Below, piece by piece: positions 51,195 through 60,400 of a stretch of 64,000 nucleotides of DNA (the first letter of the stretch is position 1; each line of letters opens with the position of its first letter). This stretch comes from Trichomonas vaginalis G3 (lineage: Eukaryota > Parabasalia > Trichomonadida > Trichomonadidae). The stretch lies in contig NC_067207.1 of assembly GCF_026262505.1 (NCBI RefSeq), forward strand, positions 33,572,082 through 33,636,081, written 5' to 3'. The notes beneath the pieces were generated by a model, which searched no databases, was not told where the DNA came from, and was given only the letters and a program-made list of their open reading frames with translations. Both the position numbers and the translations under genes were made by a program.

Positions 51195-52052
51195 TTACAA
51201 TACTGCGATGGTAGAGTTTAAGAGTTGTGCTTCAATGTAGAGACAGTCCTTCCCATCTGGAGGCAAGAACACTGGACATTTATGGTCATGAGTGGAGAAC
51301 ATGTCTATCCAAAACTCACGATTGAAGCCAGTTAATTTATAGTATTTAGGGTTAGGAAGTGGTGAAGTTCTTGTATGACCAATGAACTCATTTTCAACGC
51401 CTTTGGCTATATTAGAGTAAAGTATTGCTTGCTTTCTATCCCAAATGCCAGGTGTTACAATCTTTGAAAATTCATTTTTCCTCGGAAGCATTGCATCATA
51501 ATTGAAAACATTCTTAAAATCATCACTTGGTTCAGAGATTTGAAACCTTATACGTAATGGATTTTTTTTCTCTTTAGCGACTTCATTGAATGGTGAGAAT
51601 ACAATGAATTGACAGTCATGAGTTCCATCTTCATTTTCATTAAATTCATAATGAAAGTCTATAAGTTGTGGCTGACTACCTTCTTCTTTCAGTTGTGCAA
51701 GAAACTCACGTAAAGGCTGTAAAGTTTGTACTTCAATGTTGAACTTTTTCTCGAACATCTCATTAAATGAAATCATACATTGCAACAATGTTGTATCGTC
51801 TTTAAAGTATTTGTATATGTGAATGTTTTGGGCGCTTAAAGACTGTTCGTCATTTTCTATCTCGACTTGAAGTATAAAGTCAACCTTTCTGAAAGCACGT
51901 GTTATATACATAGATGTTATGCCAATGTACTTCTCTTCATTTATGTTCACAATCCAGTCTGTTGGAAACTTAAACGTTACTCTGTTCCCCTTTATTTTGA
52001 CGTCAGGGTTTTCACTACTGAACGCAACAGATAAAGGTATTTGTCTATACAT
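51195..52052 (-). CDS. conserved Maverick structural protein candidate (285 aa)
   Basis: Intact frame. Beta-rich, no membrane segment. It shares the GIW-x-R, K-Y-Y-K-L-T and LPPDGKD landmarks with the protein at 35666-36547, so element B has two members of this family. It lies upstream of the Lys-rich gene on the same strand order and divergent from the capsid cluster. Probably a virion component such as a vertex or minor capsid protein; assignment is by context only. Confidence 0.6.
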   Translation of the reverse strand: MYRQIPLSVAFSSENPDVKIKGNRVTFKFPTDWIVNINEEKYIGITSMYITRAFRKVDFILQVEIENDEQSLSAQNIHIYKYFKDDTTLLQCMISFNEMFEKKFNIEVQTLQPLREFLAQLKEEGSQPQLIDFHYEFNENEDGTHDCQFIVFSPFNEVAKEKKNPLRIRFQISEPSDDFKNVFNYDAMLPRKNEFSKIVTPGIWDRKQAILYSNIAKGVENEFIGHTRTSPLPNPKYYKLTGFNREFWIDMFSTHDHKCPVFLPPDGKDCLYIEAQLLNSTIAVL

Positions 52053-52076
52053 TTAATTCGGATAAAAATAAACCAT

Positions 52077-52349
52077 TTACTCTTTCTTTGCTTCAGCTTC
52101 CTTTGCTTTTTGTTCTTCCTTTGCTTTTGCTTCTTCTCTAGCTTTTTTCGCCAGCAAACGTGGGTTCTTCTGTCTTCCAGCAGCTAATGCAGCTAGTTGT
52201 TTTTCACTAAGTTTTCTCTTTGGTCTCTCTGGCTTTTGTTCTGGTTTTTGTTCCTTCAGTTCGGATAAAATTTGCTCGCGAATTTCTTTCTTCAATGCTT
52301 CAACATCTATGACCCCTTGGGTCTTGTCCGTAGGATTTGACTGAGTCAT
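52077..52349 (-). CDS. Lys/Glu/Ala-rich DNA-binding-like protein (90 aa)
   Basis: Intact frame 24 nt upstream of the structural gene on the same strand. After an acidic-polar start it has KRKLSEKQLAALAAGRQKNP, a short motif recurring in basic proteins of large DNA viruses, then a long Ala/Lys/Glu helix. Highly charged, probably a coiled coil or core DNA-binding protein. Divergent from the gene at 52395 across 45 bp of A/T-rich DNA. Confidence 0.6.
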   Translation of the reverse strand: MTQSNPTDKTQGVIDVEALKKEIREQILSELKEQKPEQKPERPKRKLSEKQLAALAAGRQKNPRLLAKKAREEAKAKEEQKAKEAEAKKE

Positions 52350-52394
52350 TTGACTGTAGATAAAAAACTAAATTAAAACTTTAACCGATGTAAA

Positions 52395-52823
52395 ATGAGC
52401 TTGTCAAAATCAGAACGAGAGTCTATTATATTAAATGACGCCAGAGGAATACAACATCCTTTCTATTATGTAAGTCAGAGTAAAGATGGTAAAATATATG
52501 TAAGAAAAAGAAAGGTACCATTAGCGAATGCAGAGAGCGACAACATTAAGGTGCATAGCACCGAGGGTGAAGCCCATATAAAACCTTCTATTCAAACTGA
52601 AAAGTCAATAGAACCAGAAGAAAAGAAGCCAGATGTTCTTTCAATAACGAACCAAGAGCTTATTGCAAAGTTCGTGAATTTCATTGAAAAACAAACCGAG
52701 TCAAAGAACCCTGACCCACCAGTGAAAGAAGTTGAGACAAAAGAGAATGTACAGTTCATTGAAAATGTCAAGAAACAACTTCCACCACGAATACCAAGAA
52801 GAAGAGTGAGAATAATGAAGTAA
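52395..52823 (+). CDS. hypothetical virion-associated protein (142 aa)
   Basis: Intact frame 27 nt before the major capsid gene. The N-terminal domain (about 13-45: RGIQHPFYYVSQSKDGKIYV then RKRKVPLA) matches the N-terminus of the small gene at 54964-55199 (EGFYVHTMKDGRVQFRKIKQPL), so the two flank the capsid gene as paralogues. A double hairpin encodes about residues 53-61. The C-terminus is Pro/Arg-rich and very basic. Function unknown; capsid-linked expression is likely. Confidence 0.55.
   Translation: MSLSKSERESIILNDARGIQHPFYYVSQSKDGKIYVRKRKVPLANAESDNIKVHSTEGEAHIKPSIQTEKSIEPEEKKPDVLSITNQELIAKFVNFIEKQTESKNPDPPVKEVETKENVQFIENVKKQLPPRIPRRRVRIMK
52550..52575. repeat. double hairpin, inside a coding frame
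   Basis: GGTGC-ATA-GCACC then GGGT-GAA-GCCC, with one wobble pair. Confidence 0.8.
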
Positions 52824-52850
52824 ATAGATATTTTTATCTGAAGTAAATAC

Positions 52851-54398
52851 ATGCAGAACGAACAGTTAAACGAATTTACTCCAGCAGAGCATATTCATCA
52901 GATTCGCTCATATTTCGATATCATAGACAATGCAGTTCAAATTGGTGACACTAATAGAAAATATTCTGACGCAAAGATTCCATCACAACCTGGAACTGCT
53001 AAAGATAACACATGGGTAACATTCAATCTCTCACCTCCTGGTGAAAATATGTTGGACCTTTACAATACATTCATTACGTATAAAATGGAAGGTCAATTTA
53101 TTGTAGATAAAGAAATTGGTTCAGGTTCCAATAAAACAAACCCACCAGGATTTTGGATTGGTTTCGATGACGCTTTCTATGCAGTTGCTGGATATCAAAT
53201 CCTTGCAAATGGTCGTATCGTATATTCTCAAGACAACGCAAGAGAAGAAGCATATATAACTTCAAACTCACAAACTACCGAACAAATAAAGAAAGTAGAT
53301 GTTTTCTCAAAGACTCGACATGAAGATGTATGGAGTCATTCGGGAACATGCAGAACAGGACAAATTGTTAGTGGTCCAATTACAGCAGGAAAATCATTTG
53401 ATTTTAAGCTTCGTTTAAGAATTCCTGTTAGAAGATTCCTTCCATTAGAAGCTATTCGATTTATTCCAGCTTTTGCAGGAAACATTCAGCTTAAAGTAAA
53501 GTTCAGTAGCGACGCCTTACAATGCACATCTATATCTGTAAATGATATCATTGCTTTCAATCCAACTCTTAAAGTTGCATTTGCTTCAGATTCAAATCCA
53601 CCGACAAATAAATTTGTTCCATGGAATGAACCATTCACTATGATAACGAAGGCAGTAGAAGCTAGTGGAACAGTTACTATTACAACTGTAAACCAGCAAC
53701 TATTTCGAACAAAGATGGATTTTAATGAATGTTTCATTCATCCAAAGTCATTCTCTTTAGACCCTAACATTTATACAGAACTTGTAGAACATTATACAAA
53801 CGAGGCTTTATGTTTTCCTGTTAAAGTTATGGATTGGATTCCTATGGACGGTTCATTCTCAAAGAATACAGATAGTTCAAGTGCAACATTTACAGCAGCT
53901 TATACGCCTATTAATGTTAAAAGTATTTGGGCACTATTTAGAAAGAAAGACAACTATTATGTTAATTTTGAGAACCCTAAGTTTAAATATCTTCAGCTTT
54001 CCATGGGAGCTTATGGAAATATGCCTGCAGAACCTGAAAAATCATATGGACCTGTATTTTATGAAATGGTTGCGAACGCCTGCAATACAAACAATGATAT
54101 GATAGGATTTAATGAAGATGTTATGAGGTCATTGGTGGATGATGGTAGTGTGGAACATAAATGGGATAGCTATGACAACACACATTTCTTATGTGGTTTT
54201 CCAACAGAAGTGGACTTTTGCTTCCAGCAAGGTCAAACATCTACTGCTCCAATAACATACAAATTGTCTGTTAAAGGACCTATTGAACTAGCAACTGAAA
54301 ACGTACCAAAGCCACTTATTGGATTTATGAGGGATTGTTGCTTTGCAATACAAGTAAGACAGTCAATACCAATAATAAGATTGACGACTATAACTTAG
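52851..54398 (+). CDS. major capsid protein (double jelly-roll), intact, element B
   Basis: Shell protein of the Maverick virion, 515 residues in one open frame. Two beta-rich halves. The first ends with the hallmark LRIPVRRFLPLEAIRFIPAF at about 191-210, matching the element A capsid. The second carries VKSIWALFRKKDNYYVNFENPKFKY, matching MFVLFRRTINDYSCFYNPGIKY there. Identity between the two is low, so the elements belong to different lineages. No frameshift, unlike most element B core genes. Confidence 0.85.
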   Translation: MQNEQLNEFTPAEHIHQIRSYFDIIDNAVQIGDTNRKYSDAKIPSQPGTAKDNTWVTFNLSPPGENMLDLYNTFITYKMEGQFIVDKEIGSGSNKTNPPGFWIGFDDAFYAVAGYQILANGRIVYSQDNAREEAYITSNSQTTEQIKKVDVFSKTRHEDVWSHSGTCRTGQIVSGPITAGKSFDFKLRLRIPVRRFLPLEAIRFIPAFAGNIQLKVKFSSDALQCTSISVNDIIAFNPTLKVAFASDSNPPTNKFVPWNEPFTMITKAVEASGTVTITTVNQQLFRTKMDFNECFIHPKSFSLDPNIYTELVEHYTNEALCFPVKVMDWIPMDGSFSKNTDSSSATFTAAYTPINVKSIWALFRKKDNYYVNFENPKFKYLQLSMGAYGNMPAEPEKSYGPVFYEMVANACNTNNDMIGFNEDVMRSLVDDGSVEHKWDSYDNTHFLCGFPTEVDFCFQQGQTSTAPITYKLSVKGPIELATENVPKPLIGFMRDCCFAIQVRQSIPIIRLTTIT

Positions 54399-54451
54399 CA
54401 ACTGACGACAGTGAGGAATAAAGGATGAACGTTTATTTTTAAAGCTTATAA

Positions 54452-54914
54452 ATGAGTTCTTCATCAAGCTCTCGTGAACCTTCACCATCTATTAAGAACA
54501 AACTTTACCAAACGATTATGGAGCACCTATTGAATATTTCTTACGAGCTGCACAATGGCAAAGAGCAGTCTCACCAAGGTTAGGTGTTCCACCAGCTCCT
54601 GTCAAAAATAGCATTTGGTCAAGTCCTTATATAAAATATGGTCTCCCACTAGGTTTGCTAGCTACAGCAGGAGCAGTAATGATGTTGAAAAGAAATAAAG
54701 CAAATGTTATAAATAATACTGAAGTAGCTGAATTTGAAACAAACTCCGACACCATCGCCAAAACCAACGCCTTCACAAGCAAAACCTTCAATGACTCCTG
54801 AACCTATGAAAGTACAAACTCCTGTTCAAAAGTCAACTCCTAAAACCGACTCCAACATTTAAACCAGAACCTACGCCTCAAATAAATCGTAAAACTCCTG
54901 CGTTTCCTTACTGA
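54452..54914 (+). pseudogene. membrane-anchored minor virion protein candidate, several frameshifts
   Basis: ATG at 54452 begins a Ser-rich start; coding then shifts near 54500, 54745 and 54850. The pieces show a conserved-looking segment (IEYFLRAAQWQRAVSPRLG), one transmembrane helix (YGLPLGLLATAGAVMML) and a Pro/Thr/Lys-rich tail (TPTPSPKPTPSQ). Position right behind the capsid gene and the single membrane span suggest a minor virion protein. At least three frameshifts. Confidence 0.5.
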
Positions 54915-54963
54915 AAAAAAATAAGTTAGTTTTATTTTATTTGAACATTTTATTTAGAGTAAA

Positions 54964-55199
54964 ATGACGACTAAAGTCACTGAAGCAATGAAACAAAATT
55001 TTTGGTAGAATACATTAAATCAGGAGCGGTTCCAGAAGGTTTTTACGTTCATACTATGAAGGATGGTAGAGTTCAGTTTAGAAAGATAAAGCAACCATTA
55101 GATAGAGAAGGTATATTAAGGAAGATTAAACTTCATGAGGACAACATTGCTGAACTTAGGAAGAAGTTAGAAGAGTTGGAGAAAGGAAGAGAGTTATAA
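54964..55199 (+). pseudogene. small protein related to 52395-52823, one frameshift
   Basis: ATG at 54964 opens 14 codons, then a T-run shift near 55000 moves to the frame ending at 55199. The joined product would be about 78 residues: EGFYVHTMKDGRVQFRKIKQPL, as in the gene before the capsid, then a Lys/Glu/Leu coiled coil. Its last codons lie in the right terminal inverted repeat. Confidence 0.55.
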
Positions 55200-55912
55200 A
55201 GCAATGAATTCAAGTGGGTGAAAAAGAGGTGAAAAAAGAGGTGAGATTTCACCACTTCACCTAAATTTATTTTTGCGCTATGTTTTCATACGTGTGAGGG
55301 TGGTGATATCATTTTTATTTTTTTTTTTTTTATTATTTTATTTTATTTTTTATTTTATTTGGATATAAATGACGAAAACTATTGAGATAACAAACTACAA
55401 CGGTCATGAGTTCAAGAATTTGTTCTTCGTTCCTCGTGAAAATACATTCTATCAGATACGAGGGAGAAAGGGTAAAGTTAGTTTGAGCGTTTATGAAGGA
55501 ATGAAGAATGGAAAGTTTATACAAGCATACGATACAAACGGTAAACGTGTTTCATTAGCTTTGTCAAAACTTACTAACATTTATTTTGACAGTGACTTTG
55601 ACTCTGACGATTGGAGCGACAGCAGCGATACTGAAGAATATGAACTATTGTGTGAAGCACAGCAATGGGAAGAGTTGCAATACTTTTGTAAGTGAGAACG
55701 TTTATTTTTACAGTAGTGAGTTCGTTAGTGAAAACGTTTATTTTTTCATTAGTGAGGTGAAGTGGTTGGCGGTTTTATAAATATTTAAGGTTAAGTTAGT
55801 GTTGTCGTTTGTGTTGTAAAATATACGTTAACGGTTTCATAAAGTGTCAAATTCACATATCAGGGGTAAGGTGGCGCGCAGTGCCTCCGTACACTTGATA
55901 TGTATACTAACT
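55186..55912 (-). repeat. right terminal inverted repeat of element B
   Basis: Reverse complement of 34214-34953 with small length differences in the poly-A/T tract (about 55310-55360). Confidence 0.95.
55369..55695 (+). CDS. TIR-encoded protein (108 aa), right copy
   Basis: Identical protein to 34431-34757, reading outward toward the right terminus. It resembles the C-terminal domain of the HNH nuclease of the same element. See the left copy for the shared residues. Perfect identity of both copies suggests recent homogenisation of the terminal repeats during replication. Confidence 0.7.
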   Translation: MTKTIEITNYNGHEFKNLFFVPRENTFYQIRGRKGKVSLSVYEGMKNGKFIQAYDTNGKRVSLALSKLTNIYFDSDFDSDDWSDSSDTEEYELLCEAQQWEELQYFCK

Positions 55913-57049
55913 ATGATCACTATGATATACTATAGTGTATTTTGTGTGACAGTCTGAGAGAACAAAAATGACAACTTTCTGCGAAAATAAATATTCATCA
56001 TTGTTGTTATTATTAAAAACTTTTTCTTGTTCATAAAAAATAAATGATCGAACACGAAACTGGGTCATTGTTACATCAGGTAACTCCGGAATTATCATAT
56101 AACAAGAATTATCTGTGAGGTGATCATCAATAATGTTCCTTTGGGATCCATTATAAAAATTTAATTCATAAAACACAATATTTTGATCTAATGATATTCC
56201 AGATTGGGTTGGTAATGAAACAACTGACCAATTAACTTCAACATTTTGATTAATAAAACCTTTTCTTGGTACATTAATATTCGAAGGTTTTTCTGGAGGA
56301 ACAACATTATTCATGTTAATTGTCCCGACAACATTATATAAAATTACAGTTTTGTCGTGACTGTTAGTATAAACAACTGTGCTATTAAAAGGGTCGGGAT
56401 AAAGTCCATCGCAAATACTTGCCCCTGATGATATTTGTCTATCAAGAGTAAAAGTTAATGGTAAATTTGGGGATGTCGTTTTAAGAATTCTAACATCAGG
56501 TCGATAACTATCAGCTATTCCTACATACATATATCCATCACAATCAACAAAAAAATTAGAACTAAACATATCTCCTGCAAAATTAGTTCCGCCTGATATT
56601 CCATACGTTCCTTTTGAAGAAGGATTTAATGGATCAATGAAATATACTATTGTTGCATCCGATTCTTTGTATAATATCAATTTTCTTTTATAATCAAATC
56701 CAAGTTGACAAAATTCGCCATCTACAGAAATTGGAAGTTTTGCTATCTTTGTTAATGTTGCAGATGGAATTCCGGTGTTCGGATCAGTTGGAAGGGAATA
56801 TAAATTGTCATTATTATCAAATAAATATAATTTATTATCAAACCAAACCATTCCCGGCATAATATTATCCTGAACATTTATGGAAATAGATACTTGTCCT
56901 TTCTTGACAAGATCATGTTTAGTTGCATATTCAAGTACATCTGGATTTTGCATAATATAAATTAAATGCTTTCCCACAGCAATTTGATCCGAACCTGAGA
57001 AAGCTGTCGGATTCGATGAAATAAGTGATCCAAAAGCTGTAATTGGCAT
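55907..57049 (-). CDS. host propeller-like protein with FN3-like tail, 3' end replaced by element B
   Basis: Intact frame from ATG 57049, 380 residues. Repeated blades with YxxD/W patterns (MVWFDNKLYLFDNNDNLYSL, FFVDCDGYMYVGIAD) suggest a beta-propeller in residues about 25-245. Then an FN3-like region (PPEKPSNINVPRKGFINQNV) runs to about 345. No signal peptide or membrane span. The coding frame crosses the element B junction and uses a TAG in its terminal repeat. Across the reconstructed empty site the frame would have continued about ten codons. The protein may therefore still be made almost whole. Confidence 0.6.
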   Translation of the reverse strand: MPITAFGSLISSNPTAFSGSDQIAVGKHLIYIMQNPDVLEYATKHDLVKKGQVSISINVQDNIMPGMVWFDNKLYLFDNNDNLYSLPTDPNTGIPSATLTKIAKLPISVDGEFCQLGFDYKRKLILYKESDATIVYFIDPLNPSSKGTYGISGGTNFAGDMFSSNFFVDCDGYMYVGIADSYRPDVRILKTTSPNLPLTFTLDRQISSGASICDGLYPDPFNSTVVYTNSHDKTVILYNVVGTINMNNVVPPEKPSNINVPRKGFINQNVEVNWSVVSLPTQSGISLDQNIVFYELNFYNGSQRNIIDDHLTDNSCYMIIPELPDVTMTQFRVRSFIFYEQEKVFNNNNNDEYLFSQKVVIFVLSDCHTKYTIVYHSDHS

Positions 57050-57465
57050 TTCCTAAGAAAATTATATATATTTAACTAGGTAAGATAGTTGATTTGAATC
57101 GATTAATAATTTTTTTTAATTTCAATTCGAAACAATTTAATCGATAATATCATTTTAATCTAACAAACTTTCTTCACTATTTCACGCATCATGATTTTGA
57201 TTTAATTCAAACAATTTCAATGGTTGCCTATAATATACTCCATCAAATTGACCATGGAAAATTGTCACATTTTATAAATCATTAGATTTGTTAATATAGG
57301 TATTTCTCGCCAAAGATGCTCATATGCACCTTCTAATAATAATAACGCAGAGCTCTTGTAACTGCATAATTATTAGATAAAACAATCCTAAAAATATTAG
57401 CATTTCATTTTAATTTCAAACAATATTTTATTCATGAATAAAAAATATATAATATTTTGATAGAA
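57050..57465. other. host intergenic DNA, no gene seen
   Basis: AT-rich with stops in all frames. Confidence 0.5.
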
Positions 57466-60400
57466 TTATTTCTTATTCTCTTCTTCAGAAACTGTATCTT
57501 CTGAAAGTTCGACTGATTCATCAAAATCTGTAAAAGATTCATCAGTATTAGCAATACTTGAATTTTCATCAAAGCTTGAATTACTTGGAATTTCATCTGA
57601 TTTTTCTCTTTCATAATCATCAGAGTTTTCATCACAATCGGAATCACTTGGAATCTCTTGAGATTGTTCTTTGTTTTTCATCGGTGTATTTTCTGTACTT
57701 TCATCAAAATTAGAATCACTTTCTATTTCATCCAAAACTTTGTCTTCATTTGATTGATTGTTTTTGTCTTCATTTGATTGAATGTTTTTGTCTTCATTTG
57801 ATTCTTTATTTTGATTTTCTTTTACTTCATGTTTGTTGTTGTTTTGGAATAGTGTTTGTTGGATGTTTTGTTCGTGTTCTTCGCGGAATTTGATACCATC
57901 ATTGATTGCTTTGATGATGGCTTCGCTTAAACTTGGTTGTCTTGGTTCTTCGACTTTGTTTGTATCTTCAACAACAGAATTAACTGCATCTTCAATTACT
58001 TTGTTGACATTTTTCGCCAAATAATCTCTTGAATTCAACTGAGTTTGGTTTATTTCTTGAATAGTTTCATCAACTGTTTTAGAAAGATTTGTCTGAGAAA
58101 ATTCTCTTGAAAAAGTTTCTTGTTCATTGTCTTCTTCAATTTCATTTACAATATCATTAATTTCATTTTTAATTTGTCTTTCTGTGAATTCTTTAGAAAA
58201 GTTTTCTTGTTCTAGTAATTCTTCATTTGTTTCTTTTGATTCTTTAAGAACTAAATTAATTATTTGGTTGAAATTCGTTTGTGTAAATTCTTTGGAAAAC
58301 TTTTCTTGTTCTAATTCATTTTGATTTTCTTCTTTTGTTTCTTTTAGAACAGAACTAATCAAAGATTTCTTTTCTTTCTCAACAAAATCTTTTGCGAACT
58401 TTTCTTGTTCTTTTTCATCTTCTTTTTCTTCATTGTTTTGAATTTCTTTTTGTTCTTCTTGTTTGATTAATTCTTCTTTTTCTTCATTTTGTTCTTTATG
58501 TTAATGATCCATTTGAGATGATTTTTGTTTTTCTTCTGATGATGGAATTTCTTCATTGTTTCCTATGTTTTGTTGAATTTCCTTTGGTTCTTCTTGTTCA
58601 TTTTCTTGTTCTTTCTTTTCGTTGTTTGGTTGGATTTTTTGTTGTTTATTTTCTTGAGATTCTGTTTGTTTTTCTTCAGATGACTTATGATCATTTTCTT
58701 CATTATTTTGTTTAATTTGCTTTTCTTGAAGTTCTTTTTCTTGTTTTGATTGAGATTTTTCTTCAATTTTTTGTTTTGTTTCTTGTTTAGGAGTGAAATC
58801 TCTTGTTGTTTGTTGTTCAGAAGGTTTCAAAAATGATGATAAATTAGAAATTGGTTTTTTGTTTTCTTGTTTTTCTCTTGGTGAAAATGAAGATCGAATC
58901 ATTCCAAATAATCCTCCAACTTGTTCTTCTTCTTTTTTATTTTGTTTTTGTTCTTCTTTCTCTTTCTTTCCATTAATCATTGATTTGGCCAATCCAAATA
59001 AACCTCCTGTTTCTGGTTCTTTTTCTTCAACTTTTTTAATTTTTACTTCTTTTGGAATTTCTGGTTTTTGTTGAGAATTTTCTTTGTTTTCTGTTATTAT
59101 TTGGTGAAGAATTTCATTAATTATTGGTTTTGTGTTTGTTTCTAAATAATTTTTAGAAAATTTAGTTTGTTCATCATCTTCTTTGTTGTTTTCTTTGATT
59201 AATTTCGTGATTTCCTGAATGATTTCTTTAGAATTATTCATAACAAAATCATTTGCAAATTTAGTTTGTTCATCATCTTCTTTGTTACTTTGTTTTGATG
59301 AAACTAAAACATCATTAATTGTTTGTTTCATTTCTCTTTCACAAAACTCTTTAGGAAACTCATTTTCTTCTGTATAACTTAAGAATTCTTTATAACTTTC
59401 ATTTATTTCCTTATTTTGATTGTCTTTGTTTTCTTCTTCAATTTCACTTTCAAATTCTTTATCACTTTCTATTTCTTTTTCTTCTTCTTGACTCAAAGTT
59501 GCTTTCAACATGTTTGCAATGTTTGTACTGATTGTTTCATTATTGTTTTCTTCTTTTTCACTTTCAAAGTCATCTGTTGGACTACTGAAGTCATCATCAT
59601 CTTTTTCTTCTTCTTCTTTCATTTCGTTGTTTGGTTTAAATTCTTGAATATGTTCTTTTTGATTTTGATTAAATTCTCTTTCTTTGTTTTGTTTTGTTTG
59701 TGGAAGAAGTGATGATGATAAAATGTTTAATGCTTTTTCTTTGTTTTCTTCTTCAGAAGATTTTTCTTGTTCATTATTTTGATTAAATTCTCTTTCTTTG
59801 GTTTCATTTGATAATGAATCAGAAAGAGGTTTCAACAAGTTCTGTTTGTCTTTTGAAATAAGTGATTGTGACAACAAATTTGTTTCTACTTCTTGTGATG
59901 AAATTTTTTTTTCTTTAGATAACATATTTGATAAATCATTTGCAATATTTTGTTTTTCTTCATCAATTTCTTTCTTAATTTCATTGTCATCTTTAGACAA
60001 AACAGAAGAAATATCACTTTTATCTTCATTTATATCTTTTTCTTCTTCTTTCGATAAAACATTTGAAACATCTTTAATTGTTTCATCAACTTTGTTTTCA
60101 TCTTTAGATAAAACAGAAGAATTTTCATCTAAAACAGATGATTTTTGGTTGTTTTCTTCTTCATTTTTAGATGAATCATCTTTGTTTTCTTCTTTTTCTT
60201 GAGATAAAACATTAGAAATGTTGTTAATTGTTTCGTTAACTTTGTTTTCTGTTTTTTCATCATCTTCTTTGTTTTGATTTTCTTCTTCATTATCATTAGA
60301 TGAAATTGAAGAATTTTCATCATTTTTATCTAAAACAGAAGTATCTTCTTTTTCTTTTTCCAAAATATTTGACAAATTTTCTTCAATATTTTGTTTCTTT

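Larger units (their letters stand above)
34214..55912. mobile_element. Maverick/Polinton element B, complete, 21.7 kb
   Basis: Starts AGTTAGTATAC and ends GTATACTAACT (AG...CT termini), flanked by ATGAT at 34209-34213 and 55913-55917 (6 bp if the adjacent T is counted). Terminal inverted repeats of about 0.73 kb. It encodes integrase, packaging ATPase, major capsid protein, penton-like protein, tail-collar fibre, AEP-SF3 replication protein, HNH nuclease and KilA-N proteins. No B-family polymerase or capsid protease recognised. Several core genes are frameshifted. Confidence 0.95.
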
